The position numbers and the translations under genes were made by a program. Below are positions 25,642 to 34,092 of a stretch of DNA of 64,000 nt, in pieces. Numbering within the stretch: the stretch's first letter is position 1; each line of letters begins with the position of its first letter. The stretch comes from an uncultured Paracoccaceae bacterium (lineage in GTDB: Bacteria; Pseudomonadota; Alphaproteobacteria; Rhodobacterales; Rhodobacteraceae). The notes beneath the pieces are model-generated. The model did no database searches, was not told the DNA's origin, and saw only the letters and a program-made list of their open reading frames with translations. The DNA is taken from the NCBI GenBank assembly GCA_947500775.1, contig CANMTD010000003.1, positions 248,001-312,000 of the forward strand, written 5' to 3'.

Positions 25642-25698
25642 AGATGGCGCAGCTTACGCTACGCCATCTGGTGGTTTCATAGGGGCGGTATGCGCCCC
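25642..25698 (-). terminator. Two hairpins ending the giant phosphatase transcript
   Basis: GGGGCG/CGCCCC (25682-25698) begins four bases after the stop codon of the giant gene. A second, longer stem, AGATGGCG/CGCCATCT with inner AGC/GCT pairs (25642-25669), is followed on the minus strand by TTTGATT. Together they should separate this gene from the downstream regulator cassette. Confidence 0.6.
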
Positions 25699-25701
25699 GG
25701 C

Positions 25702-28700
25702 TTAGACGATATCGTCAAGACCGTTGATGATCGTCAGACCCTCTACGGTGACGTCGTTGCCCAGCACATAGATCGCGTCGTGACCATCTTCCAGATAGAT
25801 CGCAACCCCGGTCGCTCGCTGTTCGATGCTGCGGAATTCGACCGCCTGCTCGAAGACGATACTGTCGATCCCGACCTCGAAATCCAGGATCGCATCGCGG
25901 TTCTGAATGCCATCGGCGGTTTCCGCACCAAAGACAAACTCATCTGCGCCGCCGCCGCCCGTCATACGGTCATACTCGCCGCCAAGGCTGCGGATGGTAT
26001 CGTCACCGGCGGTCCCGACCAGGCTATCGCTTTCGTCGGTCCCGACAATCTCGGCCCCCACCGGAGCCACCGCAGGATCGCGTTCGACGATATTGATGTC
26101 CTCGGCGGTGATATCATCGCCCAGCACATAAATGACGTCTTTTTCACCCTGCAGATAGATCGCAACACCCGTCGCGCGCTGAGCGATGCTGGCCACGCCG
26201 TTGCCGCCTTCCAGAACGATGCTGTCTTCGGCGATGTTGAAGTTGGAGATCGAGCTGCGATCCTGCACGCCGTTGTTGGTTTCTTCGCCAAAGACGAATT
26301 CCACACCCTCGGCACCACTATCTGCAAAGATATCGTCTTCGCGGAAGTTCAGGTTCTGGATACGCTCGTCCAGATCGCGACCGGTGTCGGCCTCGCTGAA
26401 GGGTGTGTCGAGATAGTTGTCCAGCAGATATTCGGCCAGCGCATCCTGTTCGGTGCCGTCATCGGCAAAATCCGCGTCGCCCGAACGGGTGGTCTCGTCT
26501 TCGCCTTCGAACAGATCAACGCGGTTGGCATCCTCGCCCGTCGGGAAGGGATAGCCGTCACCGCCATCGGCCAGGAACGACAGGGTCACGATCCGGATCG
26601 CCACATCGGCATCGCCGACCAGTTCGCCGTCGCGCACCAGTTCCATGATCAGCTCGCCCGCATCATCGAAGATGCCCGCGCTTTGGATGCGGTCGCCTGC
26701 GTCAAGATCGGGGTCGTATGAGAATTTGACGCCCGACACCTGTGCAAACCGGCCCGACACGCCCGGCAGACCCGAAACACCATGTTCCAGAACCGCCACC
26801 AGTTCGGCCTTGGTCAGGGTCAGCAGCGTCAGGCCGTTGTTGAAGGCCAGCGATGTGGCGATGTCGTTCTGGCTGATGCCGCCGGTCGGCTTGATGACGT
26901 TGCCATCGCCATCAACGACCTGTTCGTTGACGTCGCGCACGGCCTCGGTGCCGCCGGGGGGAACGATGACCTGCCCCACGCTGGCGCGGATGCCGCCGCC
27001 ATTCTTGATCGACACCAGAACCGTTTCATCGCTGTCCTGCGCGATGGCAAGGTTGGCGTCGGCGGTCAGGTTGCCAAGGTTGGTTTCCTGCGTGCGCACC
27101 CCATCGGGGTCCGTTGCCGTGTCGGCGCCCGAGCGGTTGCCGTTCAGGAACACATCGGACACGCCGAACACATTGCTTTCGGTTTCGATGATCACGGCCT
27201 GGATTTCATCGACGATCTGCTGGATTTCCGCATCGACCAGCCCTTCGGCGCCCAGGGCTGCAACACCGGCGTCGTCGGTGGCATAGGCCCCCGAAACATC
27301 GGCGTCATAGCTTTCGGGGATGATGTTGCCGTCTTCGTCGAAGTCGATGACCAGACGACCCACGTATTTATAGCTGCCGTCGGTGTTGACCACGGCGGTC
27401 TGGGTGCCGCCCGCGTTGTCGACAAGGATCGGATATTCGCCCTGAATGCTGTCGCCGGGGCGTACCGCATCGGTTTCGTCAAACAGGCGGGTGTTCGACC
27501 CGCCGGCCACGATGATGTCGACGTTTTCCAGACGCCCGGCCAGTTCCACCTCGATCGCGATCTGCTGCATATGGGCCAGCAGGATCACCTTGTTCATGTC
27601 GGGGTTGGCGGCCAGCAGCGCGTCAACCTCGGCCTGAATTTCGGCGGCCAGCGCGTCCAGCTGTTCCGGCGTCGGGTTCACGTCGAAATCACCGGGGGTG
27701 ATGGTCACATCCCCGGGCGAGGAAATGATATCCAGCGTCGGGGTGGTCGCGCCGACGACACCGATCAATTCGCCGGTTTCACCGGTGGCGATCACGGTCG
27801 ACGAGGTGATGACATTGGTCAGCGGGGCCTGACCGCCAGCGGTTTCCAGCGGCGCCAGATTGGCATCGGTCGACACATCAAGCGTGGTCGACAGGTATGG
27901 ATAAAGCGCGCCCTGGAAATCCGATCCCAGAATATCGCCCGGCGCATCGCCGCTGATCAGGCCTGCAAATGTGGCGGTGCCGAAGTCGAATTCATGGTTG
28001 CCCAATGCGATGGCCTGCACGCCCAGCTGGTTCTGAATTTCGATATCCGCGATACCGGCCGACCCGAACGCCGTGGCCGAGGCCTCGTAGAACAGGCCGG
28101 GGATGAAGGAATCCCCCGACGACAGCGTCAGCGTGTTGTCCGCGACACCATCGTCGCCCAGATCTTCGGCGCGCAGCGCGTTCAGCACCGCCGACAGGTT
28201 GGGCGCATCCGAGATCGCCGCGACGCCGGCTTCCTGATCGGTAAAGTGTAAAAGTTCCAGCGTAAAAGTAGATTCTGCAGCCATTTCCCTTGGGTCCCAC
28301 CCTGAATTCGCCTCGACCCCGAAATGCGCCAGAACGTCGCCCAGGTCCGAGTACTTGAAGTTCACATTGAAGTTCTGGATTTCACCGTCATCGGGATCCC
28401 CGAAGACAACCTGCGCCTCGTTCGACCCGTCCTGGGTCACCAGAAGCCCATTTTCAAACCCGGGCAGCCCGCCCGAGAAGATCGCAAGGCCGTCGCTTTC
28501 TTCGACCCCGTCGATGCCGTTCTCGCCACGGATGGCGAAATTCCCAAGATAGTCGTGGCTGACCCGGTCAAAGACGCTGAAGGTCGCATCGCCCTGGCTG
28601 GACACCACGATCAGCCCCGTGCCATCGGCGCCATAGAATATCTCGACCCCTTCCAGATCCGGGGTGAAATAGCCGCTGTCGATATCCACGACGGTGGTAA

Positions 28701-31700
28701 AGCTGCCGTCGCCGTCGGCTTCGGCATCGAAGGACAGCAGGCCCAGCTCATCTTCGACCCCGACATAGCCGATGCCGGTTTCGCGATCGATAACAATGCC
28801 TTCGGATTGATAATCCTCGGCGTCTTCACCCGCGGGCACCGGCAGGTCCAGAATGCGCACGGTGTCAAAGCTGACGCCGTCGCCCGCATCGGTCAGTTCC
28901 AGATGCGCGATGCTGGCGCCATCGGCCTGAGTGACAAAGACATAGGCCTTGCCATCCTCGACCGACCGATAGGTGGTCAGCCCATAGGCCGTCGCCTCGC
29001 CATCATCCACGCCGAAGATCGTGGCCGGAACGGCGGCCGAGGTGATCTCGCTCAGCGTGCCGTCGCCGTTGATCCGGAACACCGCCAGCGTGTCGTTCAT
29101 CCGGTCCGAGGCGACGGCGATATCGACGGTCTCGCCAGCCAGATCGAAGCCATAGACGATATCGACATTGTTGTATCGGATGCCTTCGGGCTCCAGCCGC
29201 GACAGCTCCTGCCCAGTCAGGTCATAGACGCGCAGCCCGCCTTCTTTCATCGCGGTGATCACCAGGCTTTCGGCCGGGTCGGTATCCGACAGCCAGATCG
29301 CCGGGTCGTCGGGGTCCACCCCGCCGGTGCCCCATGTGGCATCGGTGACCGCCCGGCCGGTATCGCTGTTGTCGGTGAAGAGCCCGTCGATCCCGGTATC
29401 AAGGAAGAACTGATAGGTCTCTTCCGCCGTCATCCCGCCGAATGTGCTTTCGTCGCGATGGGTATAGGCATGCACCAACAGCCCCGCCGCATCGGCATTG
29501 GCCACCAGATCGGTCTGGCTGCCATCGCCGTTCAGGATCAGGGCCAGCGTCGGCCCGATCCCGGCGGCATAGGTGTCTGCCAGCGCCGCCAGGTTTTCCG
29601 GCAGGCGCAGCAATTCGGACGTGGTGGAGGCATCGACAAACCCCAGCGCGTCATAGATGCCGGGGTCCGCCTCCGGCGCGCCCGAGAAGTTGAAGGCCAT
29701 GTCCACCGTCGGAAAGCCGGGCAGGTTGAACATCAGCTGCACCAGCGGCAGTTCGACCCCGGCATCGGGCATGATCTCGGTCGCCAGCCGCAACAGGTTC
29801 TCGACCTCGAAGCTTTGGATGAACACGCGGGCGGGGTCGGTTAAATCCTCGGCCACCAGAATGTCGATCAGCGCCTGGCTGATGTCGAAATTGATCGGGG
29901 TGCCATCCAGAAAGGTGCCCGTATGCAGCAGATAGGTCGGGTCCTTGGTTTCGGGATAGATGCCGACGCCGGTGTCCCGCACCAGTTCGATGATCTCTTC
30001 CAAGGTCGGGATCTGGAGCTGATCGTCGAAGGCCGCCGATTGCGGGCGCAGATCGGGTTCATCTTCGCGGGCGCGCAGAGTCTTGATCTCATCCAGCGTG
30101 AAATCCTCGGCGAACCAGCCGGTGACGGTCTGAAAGCCGGGGATGATGTCCTTGGTGGTCAGCCGGTCGGCGAATTCGGCCAGATCGGCGACATTGGTCG
30201 AGGCGAAGGTCACCACCGGGTTGCCGAACGCGTCAAGCACGACCTCGCCATTCGCGTCGGTTTCGACCGTCGCCAGATAGGGTTCGTGCCGGGCGATCAG
30301 ATGTCCGTCCTTGGTCACCACCAGGTCCGGTTCGATGAAATCGGCGCCATTGTCGATGGCCAGCTGATAGGCCTCAAGCGTATGTTCGGGCCGGTCGCCG
30401 CTGGCACCGCGATGGGCGATCACGATCGGCTCGGGGCCGGGATAGCGCAGCTCGTCCGGGGTCTCGTAAACCGGCGTGATGGTGGGGATCGTGTCCAGGT
30501 CCAGCGCCAGCGCGATCACCTGATTGTCCTGTTCGCCGAACCCGTCGAAATTGTCGTCCGACACGATGATCAGCGACTGGCGTCCATCGGCCAGCACCGG
30601 GCCCAAAGTCATGCCTTCGATATTGTCGATGACGATGCCCAGATCGTCCAGATCCAGCAGCAGTTCCTTCTGCACCACCGCATCGACGTTGACCTCAAGT
30701 TCGCCATCGTCCAGCCCGGTCGGCACGCTGTCTTCGCCGATCACATTGGTGGCGCCCTGCGTGCGCACCAGATAGAGCTTGCCGGTATATCCGCGATCCT
30801 CGGCCCCGGTCGAAAACGACCGTTCCAGCGCCAGCAGCGTACCCTGATTGTCGATCGCCAGCAGTTCGACCAGACCGCTGTCGGCAAAGCCGTCAACCGG
30901 ATCGGGGGTATTCGCGATCGGGTCGACCTCATAGATGTATTCGGCAATGGCAGCGCCGGTTTCGACGTCATATTTGACGATGCGGGCGGGGGAACCGACC
31001 GCAAGCGTTGCGGCGTCGCCATCCTGCACCAGCGCGCTTTCGGTTGCGGTCCACAACGTGGTCTGGTCGGGGGTGATCGTCAGGCTTTCGAAGCCCAGAT
31101 TGTTGCGCACCCCCTGTGTCGCCCCGGCGTCGGGCAGGAATTTGTCGTCGACCGGCAATGCGCCGATCTGCACCCCGTCCAGACCGAAGGTGTAGATCGC
31201 CGGGTTCCCGTCAAGATCGCGTTCCGAGGAAATATAAATCTGGCCGGACTGGCCCAGCGCAATGCCTTCGGGGTCGGGGGTGATCGCGTCCAGCGTGGTG
31301 GCGCCGTCGGCCAGCGTCAGGAACGTCACACCGGTCACGCTGACATCGCCCGCGTCCAGCGACCCGTCGCTCAGGTCGATGTCCAACTCGTAAATTCGGG
31401 GCGTGCCATCCGCGCCCGCGCCGCGATCATCCGACACCGCCAGATATTTGCCCGTCAGCGGGTTATAGGTGATGCCCGACAGACCGCCCAGACGGGTGCC
31501 TTCGATCAGCACATCGTCCGGGATCACATCGTCGCCCAGCATGGCGTCATCGGCGTTCAGCGCGCCCACCGTGCGGCGATCCTGATCGGTGATCCGCAGG
31601 TCGGCATAAACCAGTCGGTGATCGGATGTCGGGAAAGATGTCAGGGCGAAATCCGGATCGTCGCTTGCAGGCCAGAAGACCCCGCCATCCAGAACGGCCA

Positions 31701-32769
31701 GCCCGCTTTGGGACGGCAGCACATAATCCACACGCAGGTTGCCCGGCGCATTGTCATTGGCCGGATCATCGCCGTTGAACCCGAAATCGCCGGTATCGAA
31801 AGCCGGGCTGCCAACATGGGTGGCGTTGTCGCCGCCCTGTGCCACGGCCTGTTCGGTACCACCCGGCCCTTCGGGGGTTATGGCGGCATCGGTGGCAGAG
31901 CCCTGAATGTTGTCATTGTCCAAAAGCTGATTGATGGCGCCATTGACGCTGTCACCGTCAAACGGGTCCGCGTTATAATCGCCAAGGATCACGAACCGTT
32001 CGCCCGAGGCCAGACCGCCGGTCTGGCCCGCGTCGTCATAGATATACTCTGCGCCTTCGACATAATCGGACCAGAACCGGATTTCGTCGTGGTTGCGTTT
32101 GCCGTTGCGATCCTCGGGCCCGTCGAACACCGGCGGCGTGGGATGGGCGGCCAGCACGTGAACCGTTTCGCCATCGACGATCACCGGCACATCGACGTGG
32201 TTCTTGGACGACAGGCGCAGCGCGTCGATTTCCTCGGCGCTGTAGAATTCGTTCAGCGGCGCCTCTCCCTGCCCGTCGGTCAACAGGTTGTCCGGCATGT
32301 CCTTCCACAGGAATTCCTGAAACGTGCGGATGTTACCGGCATCGATCGGGTATTTCGAATAGATCACAAAGCCATACTGACCGGGAAACTGGCCGAACCC
32401 CTGCGCATCCCCGGCATAGCCGAACCCGCCAAGATCGGCCCCGGTCGAGGTGACACCGTCATTGTCCAGATCAAACCCGCTGAGCACGCCGGTGTTGGAC
32501 GGCGCCGCATAGACATAGCCATATTCAATCGCAGGCGCACCGTTCTGGCCCACCGACAGATAGTTCTGCGCAAACAGCGCCGCCGCCTGCCCGTCTGCGT
32601 CATAGTCGAATTCGTTGATCAGGATGATGTCGGCATCGGTTTTCTGGATGATCTCGGCGATGGACCGGGCCTGAGTATTGTCGCTGGCCGAAAGGTCGGA
32701 AATCAATGCGCCTTCGGTTGCGCGGTTCAAGGATGCGTTGAAGGTCGCGACTCTAATCTCTGTCGACAT
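25702..32769 (-). CDS. Giant secreted multidomain phosphohydrolase (EEP, phytase-like, GDPD, beta-propeller phytase, 5'-nucleotidase)
   Basis: The 2355-residue protein has no N-terminal signal peptide. Domains in order: EEP nuclease/phosphodiesterase fold (1-395; GDYNADPF near 263, SDHRLVYADL near 382); esterase-like phytase repeat domain (about 415-770; RLGGLSGITYNPLTGKYLAV); glycerophosphodiester phosphodiesterase (about 783-1135; AHRGASGDRPEHTLEAY, FIEPDLVVTKDG); beta-propeller 3-phytase (about 1150-1480; DPDDPAIWLSDTDP, GGLRVYDLTG); UshA-like metallophosphoesterase plus 5'-nucleotidase C domain (about 1500-2140; GNHEFDFG, SIKNGGGIRASV). The C-terminus has two related 75-residue repeats flanking an RTX-like segment (SLVGTAGDDTIRSLGG). 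Acidic, Ca-binding-type composition and the C-terminal repeats point to type I secretion. It probably strips phosphate from nucleic acids, glycerophosphodiesters, phytate and nucleotides outside the cell. All modules keep recognisable signature motifs. Confidence 0.92.
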   Translation of the reverse strand: MSTEIRVATFNASLNRATEGALISDLSASDNTQARSIAEIIQKTDADIILINEFDYDADGQAAALFAQNYLSVGQNGAPAIEYGYVYAAPSNTGVLSGFDLDNDGVTSTGADLGGFGYAGDAQGFGQFPGQYGFVIYSKYPIDAGNIRTFQEFLWKDMPDNLLTDGQGEAPLNEFYSAEEIDALRLSSKNHVDVPVIVDGETVHVLAAHPTPPVFDGPEDRNGKRNHDEIRFWSDYVEGAEYIYDDAGQTGGLASGERFVILGDYNADPFDGDSVNGAINQLLDNDNIQGSATDAAITPEGPGGTEQAVAQGGDNATHVGSPAFDTGDFGFNGDDPANDNAPGNLRVDYVLPSQSGLAVLDGGVFWPASDDPDFALTSFPTSDHRLVYADLRITDQDRRTVGALNADDAMLGDDVIPDDVLIEGTRLGGLSGITYNPLTGKYLAVSDDRGAGADGTPRIYELDIDLSDGSLDAGDVSVTGVTFLTLADGATTLDAITPDPEGIALGQSGQIYISSERDLDGNPAIYTFGLDGVQIGALPVDDKFLPDAGATQGVRNNLGFESLTITPDQTTLWTATESALVQDGDAATLAVGSPARIVKYDVETGAAIAEYIYEVDPIANTPDPVDGFADSGLVELLAIDNQGTLLALERSFSTGAEDRGYTGKLYLVRTQGATNVIGEDSVPTGLDDGELEVNVDAVVQKELLLDLDDLGIVIDNIEGMTLGPVLADGRQSLIIVSDDNFDGFGEQDNQVIALALDLDTIPTITPVYETPDELRYPGPEPIVIAHRGASGDRPEHTLEAYQLAIDNGADFIEPDLVVTKDGHLIARHEPYLATVETDANGEVVLDAFGNPVVTFASTNVADLAEFADRLTTKDIIPGFQTVTGWFAEDFTLDEIKTLRAREDEPDLRPQSAAFDDQLQIPTLEEIIELVRDTGVGIYPETKDPTYLLHTGTFLDGTPINFDISQALIDILVAEDLTDPARVFIQSFEVENLLRLATEIMPDAGVELPLVQLMFNLPGFPTVDMAFNFSGAPEADPGIYDALGFVDASTTSELLRLPENLAALADTYAAGIGPTLALILNGDGSQTDLVANADAAGLLVHAYTHRDESTFGGMTAEETYQFFLDTGIDGLFTDNSDTGRAVTDATWGTGGVDPDDPAIWLSDTDPAESLVITAMKEGGLRVYDLTGQELSRLEPEGIRYNNVDIVYGFDLAGETVDIAVASDRMNDTLAVFRINGDGTLSEITSAAVPATIFGVDDGEATAYGLTTYRSVEDGKAYVFVTQADGASIAHLELTDAGDGVSFDTVRILDLPVPAGEDAEDYQSEGIVIDRETGIGYVGVEDELGLLSFDAEADGDGSFTTVVDIDSGYFTPDLEGVEIFYGADGTGLIVVSSQGDATFSVFDRVSHDYLGNFAIRGENGIDGVEESDGLAIFSGGLPGFENGLLVTQDGSNEAQVVFGDPDDGEIQNFNVNFKYSDLGDVLAHFGVEANSGWDPREMAAESTFTLELLHFTDQEAGVAAISDAPNLSAVLNALRAEDLGDDGVADNTLTLSSGDSFIPGLFYEASATAFGSAGIADIEIQNQLGVQAIALGNHEFDFGTATFAGLISGDAPGDILGSDFQGALYPYLSTTLDVSTDANLAPLETAGGQAPLTNVITSSTVIATGETGELIGVVGATTPTLDIISSPGDVTITPGDFDVNPTPEQLDALAAEIQAEVDALLAANPDMNKVILLAHMQQIAIEVELAGRLENVDIIVAGGSNTRLFDETDAVRPGDSIQGEYPILVDNAGGTQTAVVNTDGSYKYVGRLVIDFDEDGNIIPESYDADVSGAYATDDAGVAALGAEGLVDAEIQQIVDEIQAVIIETESNVFGVSDVFLNGNRSGADTATDPDGVRTQETNLGNLTADANLAIAQDSDETVLVSIKNGGGIRASVGQVIVPPGGTEAVRDVNEQVVDGDGNVIKPTGGISQNDIATSLAFNNGLTLLTLTKAELVAVLEHGVSGLPGVSGRFAQVSGVKFSYDPDLDAGDRIQSAGIFDDAGELIMELVRDGELVGDADVAIRIVTLSFLADGGDGYPFPTGEDANRVDLFEGEDETTRSGDADFADDGTEQDALAEYLLDNYLDTPFSEADTGRDLDERIQNLNFREDDIFADSGAEGVEFVFGEETNNGVQDRSSISNFNIAEDSIVLEGGNGVASIAQRATGVAIYLQGEKDVIYVLGDDITAEDINIVERDPAVAPVGAEIVGTDESDSLVGTAGDDTIRSLGGEYDRMTGGGGADEFVFGAETADGIQNRDAILDFEVGIDSIVFEQAVEFRSIEQRATGVAIYLEDGHDAIYVLGNDVTVEGLTIINGLDDIV
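25723..26312 (-). repeat. Twin C-terminal repeats of the giant phosphatase
   Basis: Two copies of a unit starting EFVFG(E/A)ET and ending in IYVLG(D/N)D(I/V)T, each containing the identical block QRATGVAIYL, separated by an RTX-like GTAGDDTI segment. They resemble the terminal beta-roll domains of type I secretion substrates. Confidence 0.7.
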
Positions 32770-32851
32770 GCTTGTGCCCCCCCAGGCGATGTCAGAAAAT
32801 TAATTTGTCGAAAGCGCACAATCCGCGCCGGTGACTGCTAACACCGATTCC

Positions 32852-32878
32852 ATGACGCTGCCGTGAAGGGCAGATGAC
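32852..32878 (-). promoter_or_regulatory. Pho-box-like triple repeat
   Basis: On the minus strand the cores GTCAT, TTCAC and GTCAT recur at exactly 11-base intervals, the periodicity and GTCA core of PhoB sites. They lie 83-110 bp upstream of the giant phosphatase gene. No strong -10 is obvious at the expected distance. The rest of 32770-33039 shows no gene. Confidence 0.4.
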
Positions 32879-33039
32879 GTGTGACCAACATTTTGATGCA
32901 CCCCGCCAACCGGGAACATCCGGGCGCTGATCGCCCTGCGTTTTGCCGCATTCGAAATCCGCAAACCGCTTGCACCCCGCGCCAATATCCAGACATTCTG
33001 CGCAACGACGACACACAGCTTTTCAACAGGACAGATATC

Positions 33040-34029
33040 ATGGCACTGCGCATCGCTCTTCTTGGGGCCGGACGGATCGGACAGGTACATGCAAAGGCGA
33101 TCGCCGGAGAGCGTGATGCCACGCTGGTTGCCGTTGCGGATGCGGTGCCCGCCGCCGCCGAGGCATTGGTGGCGCAATATGGCGGCGACGTGCGCAGCAT
33201 CGAAACCATCGCGGCGGCGGATGACGTGGATGCCGTGCTGATCTGCACCCCCACGGATATGCACGCCGACCTGATCGAGCTGTTCGCCCGCGCGGGCAAG
33301 GCCATCTTCTGCGAAAAACCGGTTGATCAAAGCATCGACCGGGTGCGCGCCTGCCTGAAGGTCGTGGAACAGACCGGCACGCTGTTCATGGTCGGGTTCA
33401 ACCGCCGGTTCGATCCGCATTTCCGGGCGCTGAAACACACGATCGACAGTGGTCAGATCGGTGCGGTGGAACAGTTGATCATCACCAGCCGCGATCCCGG
33501 CCTGCCGCCGCATGACTATATCAAACGCTCGGGCGGGTTGTTCCGGGACATGATGATCCACGATTTCGACATGGCCCGCTATCTGCTGGATGCGCCGATC
33601 GTGTCGGTCTATGCCACGGCCGCCGCGCTGGTCGATCCGACCATCACCGAACTGGGCGACGTCGATACCGCCACCGCTGTGCTGCGCTGCGCCAATGGCG
33701 CGCAGGTCGCCATCACCAATTCACGCCGCGCCACCTATGGTTACGATCAGCGGATCGAGGCGCATGGCAGCGCCGGCATGGTACAGGCCGAAAACCAGCG
33801 CGCCGCCGATATCGTGGTGGCAAATGCCGGTGGGTTTACCAAGCCTGTTCTGCTGGATTTCTTCATGACCCGCTATCTGGAGGCCTATGCCGCCGAGATC
33901 GCCAGCTTTGTCGCCGCCGCCGCGGGCACCGGCCCGCTGGAGGCCAGCGGCGCCGATGGGGTCGCCTCGCTGGTCCTGGCTGATGCCGCCACCCTGTCGG
34001 CGCAGACCGGTCAGGTGGTGATGCTGTGA
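33040..34029 (+). CDS. iolG: Inositol 2-dehydrogenase (Gfo/Idh/MocA family)
   Basis: The 329-residue NAD-dependent dehydrogenase has the Rossmann motif LLGAGRIGQVHAKAI at the N-terminus, the family tripeptide in IFCEKPVDQSIDRV, and HDYIKRSGGLFRDMMIHDFD with the catalytic Lys/His/Asp region characteristic of IolG (KxSGGxFxDxxxHDxD). It oxidises myo-inositol to scyllo-inosose. The ATG at 33040 follows AGGAC; an earlier in-frame start is rejected because the Rossmann strand begins here. No other iol genes follow, but the divergent neighbour has two phytase modules that would release inositol phosphates or inositol. Confidence 0.9.
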   Translation: MALRIALLGAGRIGQVHAKAIAGERDATLVAVADAVPAAAEALVAQYGGDVRSIETIAAADDVDAVLICTPTDMHADLIELFARAGKAIFCEKPVDQSIDRVRACLKVVEQTGTLFMVGFNRRFDPHFRALKHTIDSGQIGAVEQLIITSRDPGLPPHDYIKRSGGLFRDMMIHDFDMARYLLDAPIVSVYATAAALVDPTITELGDVDTATAVLRCANGAQVAITNSRRATYGYDQRIEAHGSAGMVQAENQRAADIVVANAGGFTKPVLLDFFMTRYLEAYAAEIASFVAAAAGTGPLEASGADGVASLVLADAATLSAQTGQVVML

Positions 34030-34056
34030 TCCATCGCGGGCTTGGATAGCCTGCCC

Positions 34057-34084
34057 TGACGGACCCCATGATGCGGGTCCGTCA
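34057..34084. terminator. Bidirectional hairpin between convergent genes
   Basis: TGACGGACCC and GGGTCCGTCA form a perfect 10-bp stem with an eight-base loop between iolG and the helicase gene. No T-run on either side. Confidence 0.6.
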
Positions 34085-34092
34085 AAGGATCG

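Noticed and set aside
25702-32769. Adjacent type I secretion exporter genes for the giant phosphatase or RTX protein
   Set aside because: No ABC-type exporter, membrane-fusion protein or TolC-like gene occurs in the window; the only ABC genes belong to the murQ importer.
29923-32841. 972-codon + strand frame antisense to the giant phosphatase
   Set aside because: Complement of recognisable phosphohydrolase domains; composition (Gln/His/Arg/Ile) typical of an antisense shadow.
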